The notes under the pieces were generated by a model. The model did not search any database, was not told where the DNA came from, and worked only from the letters and a program-made list of their open reading frames with translations. This document shows positions 32,448 through 43,960 of a stretch of DNA of 64,000 bases, piece after piece; position 1 is the first letter of the stretch, and each line of letters starts with the position of its first letter. The DNA is from Forficula auricularia. Lineage: Eukaryota > Arthropoda > Insecta > Dermaptera > Forficulidae. The stretch lies in NCBI GenBank assembly GCA_024734495.1, contig JALMQS010000828.1:5195603-5259602 (forward strand), in the 5' to 3' direction. The position numbers were made by a program, and so were the translations under genes.

Positions 32448-33355
32448 ACGAGCTGCTCCAGGTGTGCCTGCACGCCCTTTACAGCTCGGCCCTCCGGACA
32501 GGTGGCCCGGGCAGCGTCTCGGCATGTGATTATTAGGCCTGTAATATATATTTGTAATATTTTGCCCCCTCTTTCGCCCCCACGCACTCATTTTAGCTAT
32601 TGATTTTTACAGCATACATTTTATATAGTCTTAAAAACTCAAAATTTGATCTATATCGGAGAGAGTATTAATTTTTTGCCCCCACTCACATTTTGGGAGG
32701 TTGAAATTATTTTTTAGATATTTGCAAATAAATAACTCTCAGTTTTCTAAAGAGTGCCCCCCTCCTTTTTTTGCCCCCATACAGTCAATTTTGATAGTTG
32801 ATTTTTACAGGAATAGTTTCTTAAAGTAATAAAGAATAACTCTACAAAATTTGATCAAGATCGGAGAGAGTTTTAATTTTTGCCCCCACTCACATTTTGG
32901 ATAGTTAGGAGTCGAATTTCAAAAAATCCTGAAATTACTTTTTAGATACTTGTATTTAGAAAATCAAGTAGATATCTTATCGTTCTTAATTGAAAATGCA
33001 TAATTAGTGTAAACACATTGCAAAAATATTTTTCCACTTTTGACCCCTTTAGGGGTCGAATTTCAAAAAATCCTGAAATTGGTTTTTAGATATTTTAATT
33101 TAGTATTTTTATAAGTAAAAAAGCAAGTAGATATTTTATCGTCCTTAAGAGATATCGCATAATCAGTGAAAACACACTTTGCCCCCATTGACCCCCTTAG
33201 AGGTCGAATTTCAAAAATCCTTTCTTAGTGAGCCCCTATGTCTTAGATGTAATATCCTCTCCAAATTTCATGTTTCTATGTCCAGTGGTTCTGGCTGTTT
33301 TGATGATGAGTGAGTGAGTGAGAGTGTATCGGGCAAAGAATTTTATATATATAGA
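32448..33355 (-). mobile_element. Non-autonomous Helitron, 0.9 kb
   Basis: Minus strand starts TCTATATATATAAAATTC at 33355, then GCCCGATACACTCTCACTC, and ends CGAGACGCTGCCCGGG...GGGCGTGCAGGCAC...AGCAGCTCGT at 32448. The interior has two degenerate direct repeats with TTTTGCCCCCACTCACATTTTGG and GGGGTCGAATTTCAAAAA. Confidence 0.75.
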
Positions 33356-33359
33356 TAAT

Positions 33360-33526
33360 AATATAGTATATTATAGACTATAGTTTCGAAAGCTTGGCCC
33401 TCATCATCAGTCTTTTTAATTATAAATATTATTTTTCATTGGATCAGTATCGCATGGATACTGAAAATTTTTGAAATTTTTTTTAATTTCTTTCTCAGCT
33501 GAATAGCCAGGTACAATTAAATTTTT
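33360..33526 (-). repeat. PLE-type terminal repeat with hammerhead-like motif
   Basis: Minus strand: CTGATGATGAGGGCCAAGC then TTTCGAAAC (33410-33383), as at 4245 and 54923. Outer blocks GGATCAGTATCGCATGG and AGCTGAATAGCCAGG are shared with 35255-35345 and 54975-55090. Confidence 0.65.
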
Positions 33527-33611
33527 AACCCGTGGTCTACCGCTTGAACATCGTCATCAACGATGCTCAAGTGGAGCCAGCGCCTTTGCCTGCTCGGCCA
33601 ACCCGAATCCC
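33527..33611 (-). repeat. tRNA-like (Leu/Ser type) sequence, probable SINE head relic
   Basis: Minus strand reads TTGGCCGAGCAGGC and AAGGCGCTGGCTCC, matching the D-arm/A-box region of class II tRNAs, then a variable-arm-like hairpin CATCGTTGATGACGATG and AGACCACGGGTT. The B box is not intact (GGGTTAAAAATT). It is not a functional tRNA gene. Confidence 0.55.
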
Positions 33612-33690
33612 CTAAAAACATGTTAAATTAAGATATTTTCATGCGAGATCAAAAATAAAAAAAATATTGGTTTTTGTTTTGCCATCCTAA

Positions 33691-34214
33691 TCTATGTATA
33701 TAAAATTAAGGTTTTGTCTGTACATTGGTCCAAATCACGCCAAATTTTGGTTGCACACGTTTCAAGCAAAGTTATGAACAAAAACACCCTCAACAAAATT
33801 CCTGTCTGTATGTATGTATGTCTGTTTCCGTCGTTTCCGAAAAGTTGCTCACGATTCACGTAAAAACAGCTGAAGGGATTATTATGAAATTTCATATTTA
33901 CATCAGATGTCTTCTAACTTACGTTTGTAGCTATATAACGCTTTGATATTTTGACCCCAGAAGGGGGTTTGGGGGGGCGCACGAATGAAAATTATCAAAT
34001 AACTCCTAAACTATTAACCCTACGGCAAATTTTATGATAAACAAAGTTGTAGGGGATGTGATTTCTGACAACTTTTGTTTAAAAAAAACTTTCCCAAAAA
34101 CCACCCAAAAAGGGAGGGGAGGGTGAAAAAATATAAATTCTTGCCCTTGGAGCAAACTCAACCAAATTTTGTATACATAATCTCTGTGGAAAAGGAAGCG
34201 GGCCTTGCAGCTAG
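33691..34214 (+). mobile_element. Non-autonomous Helitron, sister of 23454-24116
   Basis: Starts TCTATGTATATAAAATTAAG, ends GAAGCGGGCCTTGCAGCTAG|T. The interior matches the sister copy with one fewer module unit. The 3-prime hairpin is shortened. Small ORFs in it are shared noise. Confidence 0.84.
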
Positions 34215-35039
34215 TATACATATATAGTTTTTTGCTTATTCTCTGTAGAAATGTCATATATTTTTTCTCTTTAAGTGAAAGTAAAAAATCAGAGTCCAAA
34301 TCTCAGATTAAGTTTTAAAATATTCCATATTGGATTTAATAATCAATGACAAGTAGCACTAGCAATCCGATCACGCTTCCTTTCAATGACTCTCTTTGCT
34401 ACCATAAATGGAATAGGGCTTTAAAAATTCATTGGAAGAAACTAGTTTCACCTCCATTAGACCGTATAGAAAGTTCTAATGTGAACTAACACAGCAAAGT
34501 TATCAGTTGGCGCCTAAAGGGTATTCGTTGACTTGACGTTATTGCCACCACATCATTAAAGAATCCCTCAGGCCTTTCAAGAGAATAAGAAAAAGTTTTT
34601 TTTCTGGGGATGTTAAAAAGAAGTGTCTGCTGCTAACCATGAGGGAGGGATAGTAAATGCCGTTGATTAAAGTAATGCCTTAGGCAATATTTAATGATTA
34701 TATAATAAACTTATTTATATGTTTTTATATTCTTAATTAAAATTTACTTTTGTATTCATAACAAAGTTTATAAAAGTGGTAAAATAAAAAGAAGGAAAAA
34801 GGGGATGAAAAGATTAAAGGTGGTAGATTAAGAAGAATTAATAGGGAATAAAAAAGAGGGAACATGAAAAGAAACGCTCCCAACATCACTTTCACTTATC
34901 ACTGTTTGATAAAAAGGCAATTGAAAAAGGGAAAACATTTTAAATATGCTCAACACATGAATTTAAATTGTTTAAGTCAGTGAATAATAAAGCTGTTAAA
35001 GCTTTTACTTTTGTAATTGATTTGATTTAATTGAAAAGT
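34215..35039. other. Spacer, nothing recognised
   Basis: No supported ORF, array or terminal repeat. GC is slightly raised near 34360-34680 without splice-flanked open blocks. Confidence 0.45.
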
Positions 35040-35530
35040 TTTTGTTTTTGCCGAGAGTAGCAGAGTTGTTGATTCACAAAGAGAAACAAAGAGAAATCCG
35101 CAGTAGTCTCGCGATAAATATCTTTTTCAAATAAGCGCGGTCAAAAACAATTCTCATTGATATAGCAATTATTCTTTGTTATATTAATTAAAAAAATTAT
35201 AAAAATTTATTTAAGAAACAAAGAGGTTGTCTTTTGCTAAAATTTTTTTTTAATTCTACCTGGCTATTCAGTTTAGAAGAAAGGAAATCTTTTTTCAAAT
35301 TTTTTCAAAATCCACGCGATGCTGTTCTAATGAAAAAATAGTATTTATAATTAAAAATACCGATGATGAGGGCCAAGCCTTTGAAACTATAGTCTCAAAC
35401 AAATAAATAATATATATATATATACACAGATATATCATTTCGATATATAGGTGTGTATGTTTATTTGCATATAGCAGAAGATAACCTCTTTGTTTCTCTT
35501 TGTGGATTTAATCTAAAGTTGAAATTTTGT
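35040..35530. repeat. PLE-type repeat pair with a 121-bp insertion
   Basis: Left part matches the 4133 arm (GCCGAGAGTAGCAGAGTTG, CACAAAGAGAAACAAAGAG); right part is the opposite arm with CGATGATGAGGGCCAAGCC...GAAAC at 35360-35386, the ATATAT stretch and CCTCTTTGTTTCTCTTTGTG. The insertion at 35094-35214 lies between copies of GAAACAAAGAG (35083-35093, 35215-35225), a probable 11-bp target duplication. The insert ends A/T-rich, like a short retroposed RNA, but I do not recognise it. Confidence 0.65.
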
Positions 35531-35642
35531 TAAAATAACACATAATTAATTATAATTATTTATAAAATAAAACTACGACGTTTCCATTGACTTATTCCGC
35601 GATCGTTCTCAAGTTAACCTAAAATCGGAGTGGATGCTCATT

Positions 35643-36731
35643 AGGGTGGTCCTTTTTTTTGGGTATTTTCTCATTTTTACGCTTCGCGAGGCTCATATGG
35701 TTCGAAATAAATAAAAGAAAATATCCCGCTAGTTTAAAGTCTCTATCTCAATTTTAACCTGTAGCACACAACGATATAAGTTTCCCATCTAAATAACGTG
35801 GGGTTTTTGGCATTGAACGATCAATCTATTATTTCGGCCAAAAAATTTGAAATTCTGTAGAATTTATCCTTGATAAAGACAAATTTACACTCTTTTTTCC
35901 GATTTAATGAATTTTAATAATTAAAACATTATTAGGAAAAAACTTGAGATAGATTTTGTCGGAACAAAAGACATTATGAAGAATATCGGAAGAGGGCGTG
36001 CGGGAGAGTTTTGGCCTAGTTTTGACAACTTTAAACTCAGGGCCGGTTGTATGTCGCAAAGTAAATGCTTTTTACCACTAACACAGGGTAGATGGTAAAT
36101 GGAGGGACTGGGATGGCCAATCAGATGCCAGGCACTGTCAGTGCCTGTCAGTGCCCTGTCAGTGCCTGTCATCTGATTGGCCATCCCAGTCCCTCCATTT
36201 ACCATCTACCCTGTGTTAGTGTTAAAAAGCATTTACTTTGCGACATACAACCGGCTCTTAGTAATAGTGAGTTGGGAGCAGAGCATCTACTACAAGTTTT
36301 CAATTATTAAAGAACAAGGCTTGTAATATAATAGTAGCTATCCTTCAGAATTTTTGCAGATTTTAGCTATTATAATTTTGGAGTTACAGCTAGATAAAAT
36401 ACTGCTATATCTTAGTGTTAGTAAGTTATAGACTACAAAATTATAATAGCTAAAAATCTGTAAAAATTCTTAAGGATCGCTACTATTATAAGGTTAAAAT
36501 CTAGAGAGTTTCAATTTTTTGAACCATTTCTTTTGTCGGAATAAAAAATTTATCGTTCAATTCCAAAAACCCCATGTTATTTAGATGGGAAACTTGCATC
36601 GCTGTGCGACACAAATTAAAATTGAGATAGAGACTTGAAACTTGGGCAATATTTTTTTTTAATTTATTTCGAACCATATGAGCCTCTGTAAGCGTAAAAA
36701 TTCGAAAATACCCAAAATAAGGACCACCCTA
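35643..36731. mobile_element. Palindromic TIR element TAGGGTGGTCC
   Basis: Left TAGGGTGGTCCTTTTTTTTG and right ...AAAATAAGGACCACCCTA pair, and pairing continues for about 230 bp (GAACCATATGAGCCTC, AGATGGGAAACTT). TA borders suggest a Tc1/mariner-type duplication. It contains the MITE at 36040-36257 and a second internal hairpin at 36325-36490. It does not code for protein. Confidence 0.8.
36040..36257. mobile_element. Palindromic Harbinger-type MITE, copy 3
   Basis: Ends GGGCCGGTTGTATGTCGCAA and (reversed) GAGCCGGTTGTATGTCGCAA. Halves pair across GGATGGCCAATCAGATG, with a central run of GTCAGTGCCT repeats. Flanking TCA and TTA are an imperfect 3-bp duplication. ORFs on both strands here are a by-product of the palindrome. 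Confidence 0.82.
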
Positions 36732-37689
36732 GTACTCATCTGCTCATACTTAACAACAATCGCAAAATAAGTCGATCGAAAAGTCTTAGTTTTATTGTAT
36801 TATTTATTTGTGTTGAATAAATAATTATAATTAATTATGTGTGATTTTAACAAAATTTCAACTCTTAAATTTTTAAGTCATCTTTTACACTAAGTAGAAG
36901 TATTAAAGATTTATGTTTATTTATTTGTTTGAATAATTGCGAATTATTATTATTAATTATGAAAGATAAGGGAGCATTGTATTAGTATTATTTAATTATT
37001 TTAAGTAGAGTTAGACAATAAATTAAGATTATAAATGAATAAATCTCTAAAAGAGACGCGAACAAGCTTATACTCCTTTGTTTCATTTGTTTTGGTATTA
37101 ATTAATAAATCAATTAAATAAAAATAATAAATAGGTATAAAAAATCTTTAGCATTGGAAAATTGCTGACTGGGCCTCCACTTGGCTTGCTATTTATTTAC
37201 TAGACATTGGCGCCTTCCGCTACATTTATCAATATTATTTGATAGCTTGTCGAGATAGGTATAGGGGTTGAAAAATAATGTGTTTAATAGTCAATTTCAA
37301 TTATCAGATAATTTGAATTTTTTAATTTTATTTTATTTTATATGTAGTTTTCATTGATTTAGAGAGATTTTAAGGCCATTTCTTAAGGACCTTCCCTAAT
37401 AAATCGAATTTCTTGAAATCCTTTTAAAACTTTGAATACACAAATTTATTAGTCTCCTTTATACCAAACATAGAATTTTTTTCAATAGTCCTTGCGGGAC
37501 TAAATTTGTAAATATTGACCATTGAAATTTGCATATTTAACACGCGAACCCTATCCCGATTGATGTTAAAGCGACTTTTTCATTAAATAACAATAGTAAT
37601 TTTCTTGAAATTATTTTGAAAAACTGAGTATCATTAACTGAAGATATAAGAAATATTTTTCTGTTAAAATAATTGTATCAAGCGGTATT
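36732..37689. other. AT-rich spacer, nothing recognised
   Basis: No gene or array. A short GC-richer patch at 37165-37225 has no splice-flanked frame. Confidence 0.45.
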
Positions 37690-37800
37690 TGTTTTGTCTA
37701 AATAATGTTAAAAGTTAGGTACTTTTGATGGTTTTCATTTTTTCTCTCATGTGAAAGATGGCGAATTTTCTTGAATTTTCGCATTTCTGAAAGAACTACC
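37690..37800 (-). repeat. End of a TTAA-flanked GGTAGT-family MITE
   Basis: Minus strand begins at TTAA (37801-37804) with GGTAGTTCTTTCAGAAATGC and AAAATTCAAG, matching the terminus at 63566 and 24790. The other end was not found. Confidence 0.6.
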
Positions 37801-37804
37801 TTAA

Positions 37805-38717
37805 GATAATAAAATGAATTTAGTATTTTTTTTATATTTAATTTTAGTTTTATTTGATTTTTTTCGCAACCATATTTTAGTACCATTTTTTACATAACCC
37901 CATTGGCTATAATCGTAAAGCAGAAAATATTAATAACAATAAATCAGCAACATGTTGGTAATTGTTTTTTTACATATCACTTTTTTGTTTGGGTGTCTCA
38001 AATTAAATGGAAAATCATAATTTGATGCAAACAATATCAATGTTTTTCATATAGAAAATATAATACAAAACCGATTATTACTTTCATTTAATTTTGAAAT
38101 GAAAATTCAGTTCTATTATTCTCTTTTTAATAATAAAATTGAATCATTTTTCTCAGATTAATTAAAAATACACATGTGTAAATGTGTAAAATATCCCTTT
38201 ATCGGTTTTGACCTGAAAATATCAATCAATTTTATATACGTTAATTTTATTCACTACGTTTTAATTAACTTTAACTATATATTTGAAATCAATTAATTCA
38301 TCAAACGAGCAAGTGAGAATTTTTTCCATCTCTCTTCTCGAATGATTAAGCAACGCGTTGGATTCTGCTAAAGAAATTAATTAGAAGAAAAAAATCGTAT
38401 AACGAAGCAAGCGATTTCTTAAGATCTTGCTTCCCCCTAGAACAATAACGAACTGCGAGGCAAATTAAATCTTTCTCGAAAGTCAAAATCAATATTTATT
38501 TTTAATTAAACTTCTTTTCAACAAAATAAAAAATTAAATAATTTTAATTGTAATAGTAAATTTTGTTTAGTTTACGAGCTACAATAGTGCTTTACAAAAG
38601 GACAGACATACACTCATTATATCAATAATTAACCTCTTTTAAATTGGAATGGTATCTTAAAAAGGACAAGTTTCCTTTTAAATTAAGGTTTTTCTTACTA
38701 ATTACATTTTTTTAATA
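37805..38717. other. AT-rich spacer, nothing recognised
   Basis: No supported feature. Confidence 0.45.
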
Positions 38718-39398
38718 TACATGGTGGGCCATAAAGATCTGCCACATTTTGAAGAGGTATAAAAAATGAAAAAATTTAACTAGAAAAAAACTGAATATAT
38801 TTATGAAAAGAACATAAAATATTTTTTTTTAATGTGTTTTAAATATTATATCAGACGAAAGGGGGGGGGTCAAAAATGAAAATTCTAGCCCTTTCGACCA
38901 ACTTTTGTATACATATTCTGTGGACCCCCAGAAGGCTAGAAATGCAAAAACTAACCACCCAAAATGGAAGGGGAGGGTCAAAAATGAAAATTCTAACCCT
39001 TTCGAACAATCTATGTATACAAAATTTGGTTAGTTTTTTTCATTTCTAACCTTCTGGTGTCCACAGAATATGTGTACAAGTTTGGTTGAGTTTGGTCAAA
39101 AGGGCTAGAATTTTCATTTTTGACCCTCTCCTCTATTCTGAGTGGTTAGTTTTTGCATTTCTAGCCTTCTGGGGCTTCACAGAATATGTAGGTATACAAA
39201 ATTTGATTGATTTTGATCTAAAGGGCTAGAATATTCATTTTTGACCCTCTTCCCCTTTTTTGTCTTATAATGTTTAAAACATATTTAAAAATAAATTATT
39301 TTTCTTCTTTTCAAAAATACATTCAGTTTTTTCAGTTAAATTTTTTTCATTTTTTATACCTCTTCAAAATGTGATAGATCTTTATGACCCACCTTGTA
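38718..39398. mobile_element. TIR element TACATGGTGGGCCATAAAG
   Basis: Left end and right end (reversed TACAAGGTGGGTCATAAAG) share about 150 bp of inverted sequence including TTTTGAAGAGGTATAAAAAATG. The interior is built from roughly 100-bp module units with GTATACATATTCTGTGGACC in both orientations. The same element, much longer through insertions, is at 46282-49225. TA borders. Confidence 0.8.
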
Positions 39399-39990
39399 TA
39401 TGAATAAGTAATATGTTTCATGGAAATCATCAACCAACAAAATGTTAAAAAAAGTTCCAAAAAAAATTTCTTTACTTTAAATTAGGAAATATTGAATTTA
39501 GAACTTACTCGCGTTTTCTCTATTCTTTTTTTGAGTGATGTGAGCCAGAGCTTCAAATTTTAATAATTATTTTTCTCTTCTTGCCATTGACTTGCCCTCA
39601 AAAGAGCAAGCATTTCTTACAAAGGAGAGAGGGGCTTATGGTGATAGCAGACTAATTTGCAGCTCAAAGAGAAGGCCCTGGGGACCAAACGAACGTTTTT
39701 GATAAACGTCCCGCCCTCAGGACTTGCCAATTCAATTCCTTGAGTCGAATTTTTGTCTCTTTTCCGGTCTGAAATTTTCTAAAAAGAATTTCTAGTGTGG
39801 AGATTTATTAATGGAATTGACATAAAGGCGAGTTGATTTCATAGGCATGCATCGTTATTTATTTCCTGAGAAAACCCTTGGTTTTTTATTCAAATAACTT
39901 GATAAGATTTCAAAGTAAGCTGCCAAATGGGATAAGAATCTTTTGAGGGAAAAATTAAATTGGTTAGAAATGGAAGGTTAAAAAAATTAT
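39399..39990. other. Spacer with a GC-raised block
   Basis: Positions 39590-39780 have higher GC (CTCAAAGAGAAGGCCCTGGG, GACGTTTATC reversed). On either strand a short frame is open, but only weak splice matches exist, so no exon is called. Confidence 0.4.
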
Positions 39991-39994
39991 TCCT

Positions 39995-40215
39995 GACTAC
40001 CGGGCGGCGTATTTCCAAACCACTGTGCAGTACAGAGCAGGCGGTCCGCACGATGCTCTGAATCACTCTGGGGTTTGGTTATCGTTTTGATTCGTGGCGT
40101 CTATCCAAACCCCTGTACAGTACAGAGCACGAAGTCGCTCGGCGCTCTCAATTACTCGGGGGTTAGTATGGTTACGCTGCGTTGCGTCGGACAAATGCCA
40201 GTCTGATACAGAGCA
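39995..40215 (+). repeat. GC-rich tandem repeat, about 88-bp unit, 2.5 copies
   Basis: CCAAAC...CTGT-CAGTACAGAGCA occurs at 40015 and 40105 with a third degenerate start near 40191. Units have 50-55 percent GC, unlike the surrounding satellite and spacer. Confidence 0.7.
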
Positions 40216-40401
40216 ACCATTAATTCTTTCAAGTTTCTAATACATCGGATGAAAAATATTATTGATTACTTACAGATTTCTTTACAATGTTTATATATAC
40301 ATATGGCAGAAGTTTTGAATTCATTTGAAAAAAAATCATATGATTTTTTCTGTCTGGATTTCGATACCCGTAAAGAAAAATGAAATTAGCAGAAATGAAA
40401 T

Positions 40402-41430
40402 TGCCAAAATGTCTATATTTCCAAAACAAAGATCTGATTAGATTTTAGGCATTCTTTAAGTTTATTCTGCTGCCAAAATGTCCATATTTTCCAAATGAAA
40501 ATCTGATTAGATTTTGGGCTTTCTATAAAGTTTATTCTGCTGCCAAAATGTCCATATTTTCCAAAAGAAAATCTGATTAGATTTTGGGCTTTCTATAAAG
40601 TTTATTCTGCTGCCAAAATGTCCATATTTCCAAAAGGAAGATCTGATTAGATTTTGGGTATTTTATAAAGTTTATTCTGCTGCCAAAATGTCCATATTTC
40701 CCAAAAGAAGATTTGATTAGATTTTGGGTATTTTATAAAGTTTATTCTGCTGCCAAAATGTCCATATTTCCAAAAGAAAGATCTGATTAGATTTTGGGTA
40801 TTCTATAAAGTTTATTTTGCTGCCAAAATGTCCATATTTCCAAAAGGAAGATCTGATTAGATTTTGGTTTTCTATAAAGTTTATTCTGCTGCCAAAATGT
40901 CTATATTTACAAAACGAAGATCTGATTAGATTTTGGGCTTTCTATAAAGTTTATTCTGCTGCCAAAATGTCCATATTTCCCAAAAGAAGATTTGATTAGA
41001 TTTTGGGTATTTTATAAAGTTTATTCTGCTGCCAAAATGTCCATATTTCCAAAAGGAAGATCTGATTAGATTTTGGGTATTTTATAAAGTTTATTCTGCT
41101 GCCAAAATGTCCATATTTCCAAAAGGAAGATCTGATTAGATTTTGGGTATTCTATAAAGTTTATTCTGCTGCCTAAATGTCTATATTTCCAAAACGAAGA
41201 TCTGATTAGATTTTGGGCTTTCTATAAAGTTTATTCTGCTGCCAAAATGTCCATATTTCCCAAAAGAAGATTTGATTAGATTTTGGTCATTCTATAAAGT
41301 TTATTCTGCTGCCAAAATGTCCATATTTTCAAAACGAAGATTTGATTAGATTTTGGGCTTTCTACAAAGTTTATTCTGGTGCCAAAATGTTCATATTTCC
41401 AAAACATGCAACTGATTAGATTTCGGGAGT
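40402..41430 (+). repeat. 70-bp satellite array, 15 units
   Basis: TGCCAAAATG (allowing one change) begins units at 40402, 40471, 40541, 40611, 40681, 40751, 40821, 40890, 40960, 41030, 41100, 41170, 41240, 41310 and 41380. Spacing is 70 bp with two units of 69. Each unit continues TCCATATTTCCAAAA, GATCTGATTAGATTTTGGG and AAAGTTTATTCTGC. Variants GGGCTTT and GGGTATT alternate irregularly. ORFs across it are chance. A degenerate unit lies near 42160-42215. Confidence 0.93.
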
Positions 41431-42905
41431 TGAAAAATAAAATAAATAGTTTTTCTTTATGGGATGGCCATCAGAAAGCCATAAACAAACAAACAGAAGT
41501 TTCAGGATATGAATTGGAAATGACTTTTTCAAGACTCGGTATGCAGTCTACAAATTTTAGTATGTTAGCAATTTTAAGGGTTCTGTTCAAAAGTAAAACG
41601 AGACCCGAAACGCTATTAGTGTCGCCATATTGTAGGTATGTTAGTCTCCCTATTGGCCTAACAAAGCATTGTGGCTCTTAAACTGAATAAAATACAACTT
41701 AGTAATTTACAAGTTATATAAATATGTTATTCCCAAAATCAAAAAAACTATCAAAATTTTAATGACTATTTTGGGCTTTGAAAAGGTTTTCACATTTTTG
41801 TGCAATTTTATTAATATGTAATTGAAGTTAAATGTTAGCTTAATTTGTTCAACATGTTAAATAAACTAAAGAGATTAATTAATTGATACCAATAGCCATA
41901 TTCATTGAAAACATACATCATTTATCAAATCTCTGATGTATAATAAAACTTCAAACAGACTAATTAAACGTTATTTACTGTATTTCATTTGACGAGAGTA
42001 AAAAGTTTTACTCGGTGCCTCTGCTCAGCGAGCAATGCTCACCTGGCGGCAGGTGGATTGAATTAATTGGACATATGTTTTGATTATTCTTTTTTAGAGA
42101 AATGACTAATTTTGTTTTGGTTTGGATTCTGATTAGACACGAGAAAAAAGAGAAGTTCATTCAGATGTCGAAATGTCTGTATTTACAAAACAAATAACTA
42201 ATTTAGACTTTTTAGTTTCAGAAATTTCGGGTTCAAAATGAAGAAAATGAGAAAAAAAATCCAATTATTAAATGGAGAGCTCTTGAACGATTTTATCTAA
42301 TGACTTGAAATTTGACACACAACTTCGAATTATTAACATTTGTGCAAAGTTTCAATTTTCTAGCCAAAAATCTTTGCTGTCAAATAATCTTAAATTCCCC
42401 AAAATTTGCCCAGTCTGTGGTGGATGTGAAATTTACTTATTCTTTTAATTCATCCGTTTTGAATATTATTTTTAATAATATGTTCAAAGCTAATAAGTTT
42501 TAATTCATATATGTGGATTGCCACACATTCTTTTTATAAATATTTTAAGGATAATTTATAATTCATGTAAAAATAAACCTTTTTATTTTTGTTTATTTTC
42601 AGATCTCTCAGTAATCCTCTTTAACGTAATGCGCATAAAAGACTTTCCACAATGATGAGGTACAAATACGTTGTAATCTGTCTGTTTTCTTTGTCACTAA
42701 TATAATTAACAATTATTCGAGTAATTTTTTTTTTTTTTTTAATTATAAAATAATATTTTAACATAATCCCTTAAAATGTTCTATATTTTGTTTTTTTTAG
42801 CTCATTCTGAGTTCTATGAATTCCATAAATTAAATTTAAATAGATAAATCAGCCGAGAAATTGATTGGGCTTAAATTTTAATTTATATTGGGCATTTCAA
42901 TTTAT
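41431..42905. other. Spacer, with reverse of the 21540-21830 flank
   Basis: Positions 41530-41660, read on the minus strand, match sequence around the MITE at 21589 (GACACTAATAG, TACTTTTGAACAGAACCCTT) and supply its empty site. No gene recognised. The acceptor-like TTATTTTCAG at 42592-42601 leads into frames that all contain stops. Confidence 0.5.
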
Positions 42906-43637
42906 ACTATATATAAGAGCCTAGATTAATTTGTAACAACGCTGAGAGAAATTTCTTTAAAAAAATTTCTCTCTTGCCTAGAATCGAACCGACGAACTCT
43001 TGAACTAAGGGCATCAGCTCTAGCCATTACACCAATGCAACATTAATATTTATATCTTGATTTCTGTTACTAAAACTATATATTTTTGATTTAGACTTTG
43101 TGTCGAGATAATATTGTATTCATTTGAACTCGAATGAAAATGAAATAACACCAATAGACTTTAAATTAAGAAACATTAAATATATATTAATTAACGAGCC
43201 AAATTTGAAGTAAAATTGTCAGCTCGGATTTTAAACTGATGGCTCCAATCGATTTTCATTAACCAGGCAAATTTGAAATATAATTGTAATTTGGACTCGA
43301 ATTTTGAAATGAAAGCCTCCAATTCATTTTAAATTAAGAAACATTAAATATATTGATAATTATGTATGATCCAAACGATCTGATTGGCCAGTGCATAGCC
43401 AATGACAAAGCGATAAAATATTAGGACGATTCTGATTGGTCAGATAGAGATCTTGCTTAGACAATGTGCTAAATAAATCTTTCTTTATAGTTCCTTATTC
43501 GTGAATCAATTTCATTCAGCACATTCTTTCAATACTTAGAATATCATTTTAAATTACAATTATTATATTGGTATGAACGAGACGCTCCCCGCCAGGGGCT
43601 AGGTGACGTCGGGCCGAAGGCCCGGCCGTCAGCTAGT
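42906..43637 (+). mobile_element. Non-autonomous Helitron, copy 3, with tRNA-like insert
   Basis: Starts ACTATATATAAGAGCCTAG like 8954. The second half matches 30280-30514 (ATGATCCAAACGATCTGATTG, CGAGACGCTCCCCGCCAGG). It ends with hairpin CGGGCCGAAGGCCCGGCC and AGCTAG|T. It therefore joins the 5-prime part of one subfamily to the 3-prime part of another. Confidence 0.8.
42970..43042 (-). repeat. tRNA-like sequence inside the Helitron
   Basis: Minus strand reads GCATTGGTGTAATGGCTAGAG (A-box region, first 20 bases like a tRNA D-arm) and GTCGGTTCGATTCTAGGC with an intact B box GGTTCGATTC at 42990-42981. Stems pair poorly, so it is a SINE head or captured tRNA relic rather than a working tRNA gene. 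Confidence 0.55.
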
Positions 43638-43759
43638 ATGTAATAAAGAGATAAAATATTGATTAAAGCTGATAGTGAAGAGCATATTAGAAAATATTTT
43701 TATTTTATAATTATATTGTGTTATATTAGATTTCTTCATATGTTTTTATTTAATGGAAA

Positions 43760-43960
43760 AATTACATTATTTTAGAGAGGAAATTGGATGCCAGCCACTG
43801 AAGCAACAAATTAAATTTAGTTTGATTAAGGAACATTAAAATCAACAAGCCTGAATTACGCAGACTACATGCTAATCGTTCAGCTTAGTTGCCTAAATAT
43901 AGGCGTTACTGTATCGTGCTGCCACCTTGTGAGTTTTTTCTCAATTCCAGTTAAAAGTGG
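43760..43960 (+). repeat. Dispersed repeat shared with 55245-55440
   Basis: Both copies have TTTTTATTTAATGG, GGATGCC-GCCACTGAAGCAA, CCTGAATTACGCA and TAGGCGTTACTGTAT, then GCTGCCA-CTTGTGAG. No ORF. Family unknown; both lie next to PLE-type repeats. Confidence 0.7.

Noticed and set aside
36092..36310. Similar ORFs on both strands starting MVNGGTGMANQM
   Set aside because: Product of a palindromic MITE; the same words appear on both strands because the arms are complementary.
39590..39780. GC-raised block with short open frames on both strands
   Set aside because: Splice matches are weak and no frame is bounded by a convincing acceptor and donor.
40817..40999. ORF in the 70-bp satellite
   Set aside because: 70 is not a multiple of three, so frames shift between units; open only by chance.
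40402..41430. CRISPR-like regular array
   Set aside because: Units are contiguous 70-mers without unique spacers, in eukaryotic context; an ordinary satellite.
42602..42659. Possible exon after TTATTTTCAG and before GTACAA
   Set aside because: All three frames contain stops.
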